In this document: piece by piece, positions 1-8,839 of the stretch
How positions within the stretch are numbered: the first letter of the stretch is position 1
Layout of the letters: each line of letters starts with the position of its first letter
Assembly (NCBI RefSeq): GCF_002355955.1
Contig: NZ_AP017368.1
Span: forward strand, 248,001-312,000
Direction: 5' to 3'
DNA from: Candidatus Desulfovibrio trichonymphae
GTDB lineage: Bacteria; Desulfobacterota; Desulfovibrionia; Desulfovibrionales; Desulfovibrionaceae
Length of the DNA: 64,000 nt
The notes under the pieces: model-generated
Seen by the model: only the letters and a program-made list of their open reading frames with translations
The model's database searches: none
What the model was told of the DNA's origin: nothing
Position numbers and translations under genes: made by a program

Positions 1-1
1 G

Positions 2-124
2 GAAGGCAAATCCTTCCGCACGCCCATAGAAGAACAGACATTAAAACAGTTGAAAAAACAAAAACTTGAAGGTAAAACAAAACTGATGACCATTCTGGAC
101 CGTTTGAAAGAACAGGAAAAATGA
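2..124 (+). CDS. 3' end of an unidentified upstream gene (partial)
   Basis: An open frame enters from the left edge and ends at TGA 122-124. The visible part is about 40 residues, strongly charged, rich in Lys, Glu and Gln, and ends in KEQEK. It overlaps the first possible ilvB ATG (121) in an ATGA arrangement, so it probably shares the ilv transcript. I do not recognise the family; too little is in the window. Confidence 0.45.
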   Translation, partial: EGKSFRTPIEEQTLKQLKKQKLEGKTKLMTILDRLKEQEK

Positions 125-126
125 TT

Positions 127-1818
127 ATGGAATGCACAGGCGCGTGGATTGTTCTTGAATCCTTAAAGCGTGAAGGCGTGGAAGTGCTGTTCGGCTACCC
201 GGGCGGCGCTATCCTCGATATTTACGACGAGCTGCCGAAGCACCCAGAACTGCGCCATGTGCTTGTACGCCACGAGCAGGGAGCCGTGCACGCCGCCGAC
301 GGTTATGCCAGAGCCTCGGGCAAAGTCGGAGCCTGCCTTGTCACATCCGGTCCAGGCGCCACCAATACAGTCACGGGCATTGCAACCGCATATTGTGACT
401 CCATCCCCCTTGTTGTGATCACAGGGCAGGTTCCCACGCAACTGATCGGCAATGACGCCTTTCAGGAAGTGGACATCGTGGGAATAACCCGCTCGTGCAC
501 CAAACACAATATTCTTGTCAAAGACGTGCGAAAGCTTTCCATGACCATCCGCCGGGCCTTTTATCTGGCGCGGTCCGGCCGCCCCGGCCCTGTGCTTGTG
601 GACCTGCCGAAAGATGTCATGCAGGCCAAAACAGAGTTTATCTGGCCGGATGAAATAGGCATGCGCAGTTACAACCCTACCTGCAAGCCCAATTTAAACC
701 AGCTCAGACGCACGGCCGAAGCACTCGCAAGAGCCAGGCGTCCCGTGCTCCTGGCGGGCGGCGGCGTTATTATGTCCAACGCCGCGACGGAACTCACAAG
801 CCTCGCGCGCAAGCTGCGAATTCCCGTGACAGGCACCCTGATGGGGCTTGGCGCCTTTCCGGCCACGGAACCGCTCTGGCTCGGCATGATCGGCATGCAC
901 GGCTCTTATGCCGCCAATCTCGCCATAAACAACGCCGACCTGCTGGTGTGCGCCGGCGCGCGTTTTGACGACAGGGTAACGGGCAGGCTCTCCGCCTTCG
1001 CGCCGAAGGCGCGCATTGTGCATATTGACATTGACCCCACATCCATCCGTAAAAATGTTGAGGTGGACGTGCCTGTGGTGGGCGATTGCCGCCTCTCGCT
1101 GCAGGGCGTCATGGAAATATGCGATACCAGGTTTGCCGGAGAAGACTGGGCGGACAAACACGCGGACTGGCTTGACGAGGTGGGGGAATGGAAAGAAAGC
1201 AAACCCCCGGCCTATCAAAAAAACGGCAACATCAAGCCGCAGCATGTGGTGGAGGCCCTGTTTGAAATCACCGGCGGCGACGCGGTTATTGCCACAGAAG
1301 TAGGGCAGCACCAGATGTGGACCGCCCAGTTTTATGCATTCACAAAACCTCGCACACTGCTCACCAGCGGCGGCCTCGGCACGATGGGTTTCGGCTTCCC
1401 TGCCGCTATCGGCGCGCAATTTGCCCTTCCCGATAAAAAGGTGATTGTCGTGGCGGGCGACGGCTCCCTGCAGATGAACATCCAGGAGCTGGCTACCGCT
1501 GTGGCAAACAGGCTGCCGGTCAAGGTGGTCATTTTGAACAACCGCCACCTCGGCATGGTGCGGCAATGGCAGGAACTCTTTTACAATGGAAATTACAGCT
1601 CCACCAACATGGAAGCTCAGCCGGATTTCGTTAAACTGGCTGAAGCTTACGGCGCTGAGGGATACAGGATTGAAAAACAGGAAGATATGTTGCCTGTTCT
1701 GAAAAAAGCGCTCGCAACGCCGTCTCCGGCCTTCATTGACGTGATGGTGGAGCGGGAGGAAAACGTCTATCCCATTGTGCCCGCCGGCGCGGCCCTTGAT
1801 GAAATGCTGCTCGTATAG
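127..1818 (+). CDS. ilvB: Acetolactate synthase large subunit
   Basis: Catalytic subunit of acetohydroxyacid synthase, which condenses two pyruvates, or pyruvate and 2-oxobutyrate, in valine, leucine and isoleucine synthesis in the cytoplasm. The three-domain ThDP-enzyme layout is complete: N-terminal pyrimidine-binding domain with the catalytic Glu in RHEQGA (near residue 50), a central domain, and a C-terminal pyrophosphate domain with the GDGS...N metal motif (VVAGDGSLQMN). About 563 residues is normal for IlvB. Two ATGs are available (121 and 127). The purine-rich stretch AGGAAA at 114-119 is correctly spaced only for 127, and the protein then starts MECTGA as relatives do. ilvN follows after 11 bases, so the subunits are co-expressed. 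Confidence 0.95.
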   Translation: MECTGAWIVLESLKREGVEVLFGYPGGAILDIYDELPKHPELRHVLVRHEQGAVHAADGYARASGKVGACLVTSGPGATNTVTGIATAYCDSIPLVVITGQVPTQLIGNDAFQEVDIVGITRSCTKHNILVKDVRKLSMTIRRAFYLARSGRPGPVLVDLPKDVMQAKTEFIWPDEIGMRSYNPTCKPNLNQLRRTAEALARARRPVLLAGGGVIMSNAATELTSLARKLRIPVTGTLMGLGAFPATEPLWLGMIGMHGSYAANLAINNADLLVCAGARFDDRVTGRLSAFAPKARIVHIDIDPTSIRKNVEVDVPVVGDCRLSLQGVMEICDTRFAGEDWADKHADWLDEVGEWKESKPPAYQKNGNIKPQHVVEALFEITGGDAVIATEVGQHQMWTAQFYAFTKPRTLLTSGGLGTMGFGFPAAIGAQFALPDKKVIVVAGDGSLQMNIQELATAVANRLPVKVVILNNRHLGMVRQWQELFYNGNYSSTNMEAQPDFVKLAEAYGAEGYRIEKQEDMLPVLKKALATPSPAFIDVMVEREENVYPIVPAGAALDEMLLV

Positions 1819-1829
1819 AGGAAATGACT

Positions 1830-2309
1830 ATGCAACGACACGTGCTTTCCGTGCTGGTGGAAAATGAGCCCGGCGTGCTCTCCCGCGTTGTGGGGCTGTT
1901 CAGCGGACGGGGCTTCAATATTCACTCTCTCAATGTGGCGCCGGCACTGGAAGACGGCGTTTCCCACATGACCATAACGACATTTGGGGACAGCGCGATT
2001 GTTGAACAGATAATGAAGCAGCTTCACAAAATTGTGACTGTCATCAGGGTGGTGGACTTTACGGACATTCCTTCTGTGGAACGGGAAATGATGTTTATGA
2101 AAATGCAGGCGGAAGGACCGGCGCGCGACGAGATTCTCCGCACGGTGGAAATATTCCGCTGTAAAGTCGTGGACGTGAGCCCCACCGAAATGACCATTGA
2201 GGCCACGGGGAATCACGAAAAACTTGAAGCCATCATCAACCTGCTGCAACGCTTCGGCATCAAGGAAATAGCGCGCGCCGGCTCTGTCGCCATGCGCCGT
2301 TCCAAATAA
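1830..2309 (+). CDS. ilvN: Acetolactate synthase small (regulatory) subunit
   Basis: Regulatory partner of IlvB that activates the large subunit and mediates feedback inhibition by branched-chain amino acids. The N-terminal ACT domain is clear (HVLSVLVENEPGVLSRVVGL, then the GRGFNIHSL segment), followed by the C-terminal ACT-like domain typical of the roughly 160-residue IlvH/IlvN form. ATGs exist at 1824 and 1830; the AGAGGA site at 1817-1822 fits 1830. The gene lies between ilvB and ilvC, as in other branched-chain operons. Confidence 0.93.
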   Translation: MQRHVLSVLVENEPGVLSRVVGLFSGRGFNIHSLNVAPALEDGVSHMTITTFGDSAIVEQIMKQLHKIVTVIRVVDFTDIPSVEREMMFMKMQAEGPARDEILRTVEIFRCKVVDVSPTEMTIEATGNHEKLEAIINLLQRFGIKEIARAGSVAMRRSK

Positions 2310-3395
<1,086 letters not shown>

Positions 3396-3528
3396 TCGGG
3401 CATAGTTCAACGACGCAAAAAAATGGAAAGACCGGCTTTGTCAACAGCCTCACGCAAAAAACTTGGCGTCGTATGGCGTACCGGTTTCTTGCGTCTGTCC
3501 TGTCAGCACAAATCAACATCCGGTCCCG

Positions 3529-4200
3529 CTACGATAGTTTGGAAAGCAGGGTCTCCCTGATGGAATCAATGCTGCCTCCGCCGTTGAGTTCAATATACTT
3601 CGTCCTGCCCCCGTCGGCCAGTTTTTTGTAATAATAGGCCGCGGCCAGCGTGCCGTTCTGCGTGTTGTAATAAATGTCGTGGCGCTTGTTGATGGCGGTC
3701 TCGTCCTGATCATCGCTGCGCGCTGAAAGCCCGGCACCGCAAACGCGGCATTTGTCGTCCTTGGGTCTGATGGCGTCAATAAAAATATTATTGGGGTGAT
3801 TATTGTTTTTCTTGCAGAGCCGCCGTCCTATAATCCTGTTTTTCGCCACTTCGCACGGCAGCAGAATCTCCACAACATAGTCAAGGCTCATGCCCTCTTT
3901 CTGGAGCGCTTCCCACAGCTTTTCCGCCTGCACCATGTTGCGCGGAAATCCGTCCAGCAGCCAGCCGTTTTCCCCCTTGCTCTTCAATGTTTCCAGAACC
4001 ATAGAGATGGTAATGTCATCCGGCACCAAATCGCCGCGGTCAATATATGCCTTGATTTTTTTGTCGAGTTCCGTGCCGCCGCCGATATGCTCGCGGAAAA
4101 TGGCGCCGGATTCGATATGAGCAAGATTGTATTTCTGCCTGATCAAATCACCCTGGGTGCCTTTGCCGCTGCCGTTGGGTCCGAAAATCAGAATATTCAC
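3529..4200 (-). CDS. adk: Adenylate kinase with metal-binding LID
   Basis: Converts ATP + AMP to 2 ADP. The P-loop GPNGSGKGT is at residues 7-15, the NMP-binding region contains LLDGFPRN near 81-88, and the LID is long. The start is GTG at 4198-4200 with an AAGGAG site 7 bases upstream; an upstream in-frame ATG exists but adds an unlikely AT-rich tail. The LID carries C129-x5-H135-x15-C151-x2-C154. From family knowledge, Desulfovibrio gigas adenylate kinase binds Zn/Co/Fe through Cys129, His135, Cys148 and Cys151. The first two positions coincide exactly and the second pair is offset by three residues. Total length is 223 residues. It is transcribed towards ilvC and looks monocistronic. Confidence 0.93.
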   Translation of the reverse strand: MNILIFGPNGSGKGTQGDLIRQKYNLAHIESGAIFREHIGGGTELDKKIKAYIDRGDLVPDDITISMVLETLKSKGENGWLLDGFPRNMVQAEKLWEALQKEGMSLDYVVEILLPCEVAKNRIIGRRLCKKNNNHPNNIFIDAIRPKDDKCRVCGAGLSARSDDQDETAINKRHDIYYNTQNGTLAAAYYYKKLADGGRTKYIELNGGGSIDSIRETLLSKLS

Positions 4201-4463
4201 ACTGCGACTCCTTGGTGTGACAGTATAAAAAATTTTATAGTTCTGACAAAAATATATTTCCAAAAGTGTAGTACAAAAAAAACACATTGTCAACGACTTC
4301 GGGAACTCCCGCCAGGGCGGAGGCATCTCAAATTTTGGCTCCACGCAACGGCTTTTTCCATCATGCCCGGTTTCAGGCAGCCGTAAAACGGACGGTTCAA
4401 AAGCATGACCTGTTGCGGCTCAAAGAAATACAGATGCGTCTTGCTTTCCGTTCGCAATGCCGC

Positions 4464-4493
4464 TTGACAGCCACCGCGTTTTGTGTGTAAAAG
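4464..4493 (+). promoter_or_regulatory. Candidate sigma-70 promoter upstream of the autotransporter
   Basis: TTGACA at 4464-4469 is followed 18 bases later by TAAAAG at 4488-4493 (four of six consensus). It would give a leader of about 285 bases carrying the (AC)10 tract. This is inferred from sequence only; the -10 element is weak. Confidence 0.35.
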
Positions 4494-4649
4494 TAGCAAC
4501 TACTTCACCGGACTGTTTTTGCATTGTTCGGCTTGGTTTTCTTAAAGGACGTAAAGGCATAGTGCATGTGGTCAGGGCAAGGACAAATTTTCCCGCGCGG
4601 AGCGGAGAGAGATTCGGGCGAAGCTGACGGTTTCGGCCCGATTCTTGCT

Positions 4650-4669
4650 ACACACACACACACACACAC
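4650..4669 (+). repeat. (AC)10 dinucleotide microsatellite upstream of autotransporter
   Basis: Ten uninterrupted AC units lie 114 bases before the autotransporter start codon. Tracts of this type in promoter or leader regions of bacterial surface genes can change length by slipped-strand mispairing and alter expression. The tract is seen directly; its effect on this gene is inference. Confidence 0.9.
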
Positions 4670-4783
4670 TAACTCCGCAGTGCCGCGCTGTCCGCCGCAA
4701 GGTTCAGCGCGGCTTTCGGCGTTTCCTTCGGACATGGTGAATTCAGCATTATCGTTTACATATAAAAACAGGGGAAGGAATTT

Positions 4784-7700
4784 ATGAAAAGAAACTACGT
4801 AAAGCAGTTTATGGTTACTCTGATAACCATAACCATGTTTACAGCGTATCCGTTTTTTACCCGGGCGGAAGATCTTAATGGTGGTGGAAAGTTGCCTTCA
4901 GACTTGTCCACCGGCTTGATTGATCTAGCAAGAGGGGAAACGGGCGGTTTGAAAAAACTTATTTCTGATGCTGTAGAGCTTGCTATAACCAGTTTTGGTG
5001 GTACAGCTTTTCCGTCAGATGCGATGATTGAACCAACAACAAATCTTGGTGGATACCATTTCAAGGATTATGCTGGTAACAATGCTGTACTATATGGCAA
5101 TATCGGCAATCTTAGTGAAATTGTGTTCAACAATAATACAGTAACCTTTGAGGTGGGCGACAATCTACGAGGCGGCGGCGTATTAAGAGCTGGTGAGAAT
5201 CAACAGATAGGCGCCATCGACAATGCTATTTTCAGTAATAACACAGTAACAAAAAATGGAGACGGCGATTTCCAGGGTGGCGGCATTATCGGAGCCTATC
5301 GGGGAACTATAGGCGATATCAGCAACAGTATATTTAACGATAACATCGTAACAGCCACCGAAATAATGCGTGGTGGTGGGATAGTTGGTGTTTATGGTGT
5401 TCAGGAAGCTTCAGCCATTGGTGCCCTTAAGAACAATATATTCAGCGGCAACACGGTAACAATCGCCGACACTATGGCAGGTGGTGGGATAGTTGGTGTT
5501 CATAGTAGTCAGGAAGCTTCAGCCTCTATTGGTGCCGTTAAGAACAATATATTCAGCGACAATACGGTAACAATCGACGCAGTAATTCGTGGTGGTGGGA
5601 TAGTTGGAGTTTACACTGATAACCTGCAAAGTGCCGATGGGACATATATAGGAGATATTACAGATAACATATTCAGCGGTAATACGATCATTGCTTCTGG
5701 AGTTGTTGGTGGTGGTATTGTTGGTGCTGATACATACAGCACAATAGGCGATATTGTCAATAATGTTTTCGATAACAATACTGTAATTACCACGGGCTCA
5801 CTTTGGACAGGTGGTATTGTTGGTGCTTTAAATCAGAGTACTATTGGCGATATTATTGATTGTACGTTCACCAACAATGTTATTTCTGCTATAGATATTA
5901 ATGGCGGTATTGTTGGTACTTTAACAAGTACAATAGGCGATATCAGTGGCAGTATATTTGCTGATAATACAATTACAGCAAGAGGTAATATACGTGCCGG
6001 AATACTGTATCTTGAAGATAGTTTGACAGTCACTGATAGTCAGTTTACAGATAATATATTTACTTCTTTGCAGACGTATGATTCGGGTCGTGTATACGGT
6101 GGTGCCATTACACTGGATACCGGCACCGACATCGCCGCTTCTTCTGGGACTTTGTCCTTAACTATAGTTGCAACTGCCGGCAACACAACGATTTTCCGGA
6201 ACAACGAGATTAATGATATTGATGGAAAACGGACCAATTCCATCTCTATCCGATCGACGACACCGATAATCGAACCCCATAGCAATGCTGACGCGACTCT
6301 TGTCATTTCCCCATTCTCGGGTGGTGATGTATATTTGTATGACCCCATCTATGTGGAACAGGACAACGGTAAAACATTCGGAATGGAAGTTACTCAGGAT
6401 GGATACTTTTACTGGGGCGGCGATAACAAGTTTATTGTAGACGCGCCCGATGCTGAAAAAAATATTGTCAATTTGCGTCAGTATACTAATACATCGTTAA
6501 TGAGCGGTTTCAATTTGGATGCGCCCAATCACGATTTTAATATGAGTCGTTATGCAAATCTGCATATATATCCTGGAAGCAGCATGACTGTGCATGCGGC
6601 CGATTTAAGAGGAATGTTAGCATTTTATCTGCGAGGTATTCCAGTCAATAATCAAGATAATCCAGTGTTAACTGTTACAGCGGACAGCATCAGTATTGAT
6701 GGAATGTGGCCACAACTAGATTTCTCTGGCGATGTTGAACCATTGCAGTTTGGCGACAAATACTATCTGCTTCGCGGAAGTACAGAATTGGCAGGTAATA
6801 TTAAAGACAGCGGAATTCAAACAATACAACACGGTTCTCTTCTTGAATTCACTTTTCAGTTGAGGAAAGACGGCGACAACGACTTCGTTGCTGAACTTAT
6901 TGAATCTGACGGCCCAGGCGGCGGTGGTACTCCTGTTGTACCCGGTGCCAAATCGATAACCGAAGGAGCCTCTGTTGGGGCAGCTCTTGCCAATCAGGGT
7001 GCGGACCTTGCGGCAGGCGCAGGTATGGGAAGCGCAATCAATTCTGCGAAAGAAGATGCCTGGGGTGCTTTCGCTGTTGTTGATGCAAGCAGCATGCGTT
7101 ATAACACCGGTTCATATATTGACACAAGCAGTGTAAATTTGATGGCCGGTATTTCACGTAATATAAATACGGAAATCGGTAAACTGACTGCCGGTGCCTT
7201 TTTTGAATATGGTGGAGCTTCATACGATATTCATGGAAGCGGCAACACTTCCTATATTGGTGGCGGTTTGCTGGGTCACTTAAAGTTCAATGATGTCGGC
7301 CCGGGTCACTTCTATACAGAAGCCGCGGCCCGCATCGGTGGACTCAATAATGATTATGAATCCACCAGACTGAAGGATGTTTCCGGACGCAAGGCCTCGT
7401 TTGATACGGAATCGACGTATTACGGTATTCACGCCGGTGTGGGCTATGTGTGGAACATCACCGAGGAAGCCTCTCTTGATGTGTACGGCAAATACTTCTG
7501 GTTGCACCAGGACGGCAATGACGCAACAATTTCCACAGGCGAACCGGTAAGTTTTGATCCGATTGATTCTCATCGTCTGCGTGGCGGAGCTCGATTTGCC
7601 TATGCAATCAACGAGTATATCAGCCCTTATATCGGTGCGGCCTTCGAATATGAATTTGACGGCAAGGCAAGAGCGTCTGTATGGGGCTATGATCTCAAGG

Positions 7701-7855
7701 CTGCGAAGTTCGAAGGAGAGACGGGCATTGGTGAAGCGGGTTTGGTTTTTAAACCTTCCAGCAAATCTCCGTGGCTCGTTGATCTCGGCGTGCAGGGCTA
7801 TGTCGGCAAACGCGAAGGCGTGAGCGGTTCCCTCCGCGTGGGACTGGAATTCTAG
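4784..7855 (+). CDS. Autotransporter with beta-helical repeat passenger
   Basis: Type V-secreted surface protein, 1023 residues. There is an N-terminal signal peptide (charged start, hydrophobic core, cleavage probably near TRA-ED). A passenger of roughly 650 residues contains about ten imperfect repeats around residues 105-420. Each combines an IGDI..N.IFS.NTVT strand pattern with a GGGIVGV turn, as expected of a beta-helix. A linker near 720 (GPGGGG) leads to a C-terminal autotransporter beta-barrel of about 270 residues ending in aromatic Phe (VGLEF). The passenger is visibly more AT-rich than neighbouring genes, while the barrel is closer to the local base composition. Start ATG has a GGGAAGGAA site. 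The ligand or function of the passenger is unknown. Confidence 0.87.
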   Translation: MKRNYVKQFMVTLITITMFTAYPFFTRAEDLNGGGKLPSDLSTGLIDLARGETGGLKKLISDAVELAITSFGGTAFPSDAMIEPTTNLGGYHFKDYAGNNAVLYGNIGNLSEIVFNNNTVTFEVGDNLRGGGVLRAGENQQIGAIDNAIFSNNTVTKNGDGDFQGGGIIGAYRGTIGDISNSIFNDNIVTATEIMRGGGIVGVYGVQEASAIGALKNNIFSGNTVTIADTMAGGGIVGVHSSQEASASIGAVKNNIFSDNTVTIDAVIRGGGIVGVYTDNLQSADGTYIGDITDNIFSGNTIIASGVVGGGIVGADTYSTIGDIVNNVFDNNTVITTGSLWTGGIVGALNQSTIGDIIDCTFTNNVISAIDINGGIVGTLTSTIGDISGSIFADNTITARGNIRAGILYLEDSLTVTDSQFTDNIFTSLQTYDSGRVYGGAITLDTGTDIAASSGTLSLTIVATAGNTTIFRNNEINDIDGKRTNSISIRSTTPIIEPHSNADATLVISPFSGGDVYLYDPIYVEQDNGKTFGMEVTQDGYFYWGGDNKFIVDAPDAEKNIVNLRQYTNTSLMSGFNLDAPNHDFNMSRYANLHIYPGSSMTVHAADLRGMLAFYLRGIPVNNQDNPVLTVTADSISIDGMWPQLDFSGDVEPLQFGDKYYLLRGSTELAGNIKDSGIQTIQHGSLLEFTFQLRKDGDNDFVAELIESDGPGGGGTPVVPGAKSITEGASVGAALANQGADLAAGAGMGSAINSAKEDAWGAFAVVDASSMRYNTGSYIDTSSVNLMAGISRNINTEIGKLTAGAFFEYGGASYDIHGSGNTSYIGGGLLGHLKFNDVGPGHFYTEAAARIGGLNNDYESTRLKDVSGRKASFDTESTYYGIHAGVGYVWNITEEASLDVYGKYFWLHQDGNDATISTGEPVSFDPIDSHRLRGGARFAYAINEYISPYIGAAFEYEFDGKARASVWGYDLKAAKFEGETGIGEAGLVFKPSSKSPWLVDLGVQGYVGKREGVSGSLRVGLEF
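5372..5580 (+). repeat. Near-identical direct repeats inside the autotransporter passenger
   Basis: Two roughly 100-base units, about 5372-5468 and 5480-5577, are almost identical. Both contain GGTGGTGGGATAGTTGG, then CAGGAAGCTTCAGCC, AAGAACAATATATTCAGCG and ACGGTAACAATCG. A third start occurs at 5590. They encode consecutive passenger repeats and could recombine to change passenger length in frame. Confidence 0.75.
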
Positions 7856-7912
7856 CGGACGGGTGGACGGGATACGGAAGAAACCGTGTGATCGACTGAC
7901 AGGGAGCGGACT

Positions 7913-8833
7913 ATGCAACGGCGTGATTTTTTGAAATGGCAATTAGCCGGCATCGGCATGCTCGGCGTCAATGCCTCCATGCTGACGCTGGCTGGAAAAG
8001 CGCTGGCCGACACATGCCCCGATGTAGCGGTTGTGAAGGGGGCTCCCGGTGCCGCCGCTAGGGCCGCCGTCAATATGCTCGGCGGCATGTCGCGTTTTGT
8101 TAAACCGGGCCAGAAAGTGGTGATCAAACCGAACATGAGTTTTGCCCAAGGGCCGGAGACGGCAACGAACACTCATCCTGAAGTCGTGCGGGAAGTGCTT
8201 GTCATGTGCAAAGAGGCGGGCGCCGCCCGTGTTCGCGTGCTGGATCATGTTTTGCAAGACCCGGAACTGTCCATGACCCGTTCGGGAATACGCGATATTT
8301 GCGACGGGGTGGAGCCGGGCGTCTGCCGTTACCTTACGAATGTTTCTTTTTATCAGGACGCAGAGCTTGCTGAAGGCCGGGAGATGCGGACCAACGCTTT
8401 TATGTGCGACGCGCTTGATGCGGATGTGATTATTGCCGTGCCTGTTGCCAAAAGCCACGGCTCGGCCGGGGTTTCTCTTGCGATCAAAGGTCAGATGGGC
8501 CTGATTTATGACAGGCGTATCATGCATTCACGCTATGATCTCAACACCTCCATTGTTGATTTGGCGACACGCGTCAAACCTGGTCTGGCAATCATTGACG
8601 CCACGCGGGTGCTGACGACCAATGGCCCGGGCGGCCCGGGCAAGGTGATTCAGCCGGGCGAGGTTATTGCCTCGGCGGATCCGGTGGCGGCGGACGCAAC
8701 GGCCGTATCGTCCTATGAATGGTACGGTCGCAAGATGCAGCCGCGTCAGGTGGGGCATATACGTCTTGCCCATGAGCGCGGGCTCGGCAATATGAATATT
8801 GAGGCATTGACTGTTCGAAGAATCGTCCTTTAG
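7913..8833 (+). CDS. Tat-exported DUF362 domain protein
   Basis: 306 residues. The N-terminus has a twin-arginine motif (RRDFLKW) and a hydrophobic segment ending in ALA-DT, so export in folded form, probably carrying a cofactor, is expected. The rest matches DUF362: VVIKPNMS near residue 70, the HPEVVREVL stretch, then AVPVAKSHGSAGVSLAIKG and a C-terminal ADPVAADA segment. The biochemical role of the family is not established; members are often linked to iron-sulfur proteins. The next gene, 6 bases downstream, encodes a multi-cluster ferredoxin membrane protein, so the two probably form a periplasm-facing redox module. Confidence 0.75.
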   Translation: MQRRDFLKWQLAGIGMLGVNASMLTLAGKALADTCPDVAVVKGAPGAAARAAVNMLGGMSRFVKPGQKVVIKPNMSFAQGPETATNTHPEVVREVLVMCKEAGAARVRVLDHVLQDPELSMTRSGIRDICDGVEPGVCRYLTNVSFYQDAELAEGREMRTNAFMCDALDADVIIAVPVAKSHGSAGVSLAIKGQMGLIYDRRIMHSRYDLNTSIVDLATRVKPGLAIIDATRVLTTNGPGGPGKVIQPGEVIASADPVAADATAVSSYEWYGRKMQPRQVGHIRLAHERGLGNMNIEALTVRRIVL

Positions 8834-8839
8834 GCGAAA

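Larger units (their letters stand above)
4201..4783. other. Intergenic region between divergent adk and autotransporter genes
   Basis: There is no convincing protein gene here. The adk-proximal part (4201-4290) is AT-rich and must hold the adk promoter. The right half holds a candidate sigma-70 promoter (4464-4493), a GC-rich stretch with short inverted repeats around 4595-4735, and an (AC)10 microsatellite (4650-4669). Short open frames on both strands do not resemble proteins. Confidence 0.5.

Noticed and set aside
694-1566. 290-codon minus-strand open frame opposite ilvB
   Set aside because: Antisense shadow of a strongly coding GC-rich gene; the sequence resembles no family and has no ribosome site.
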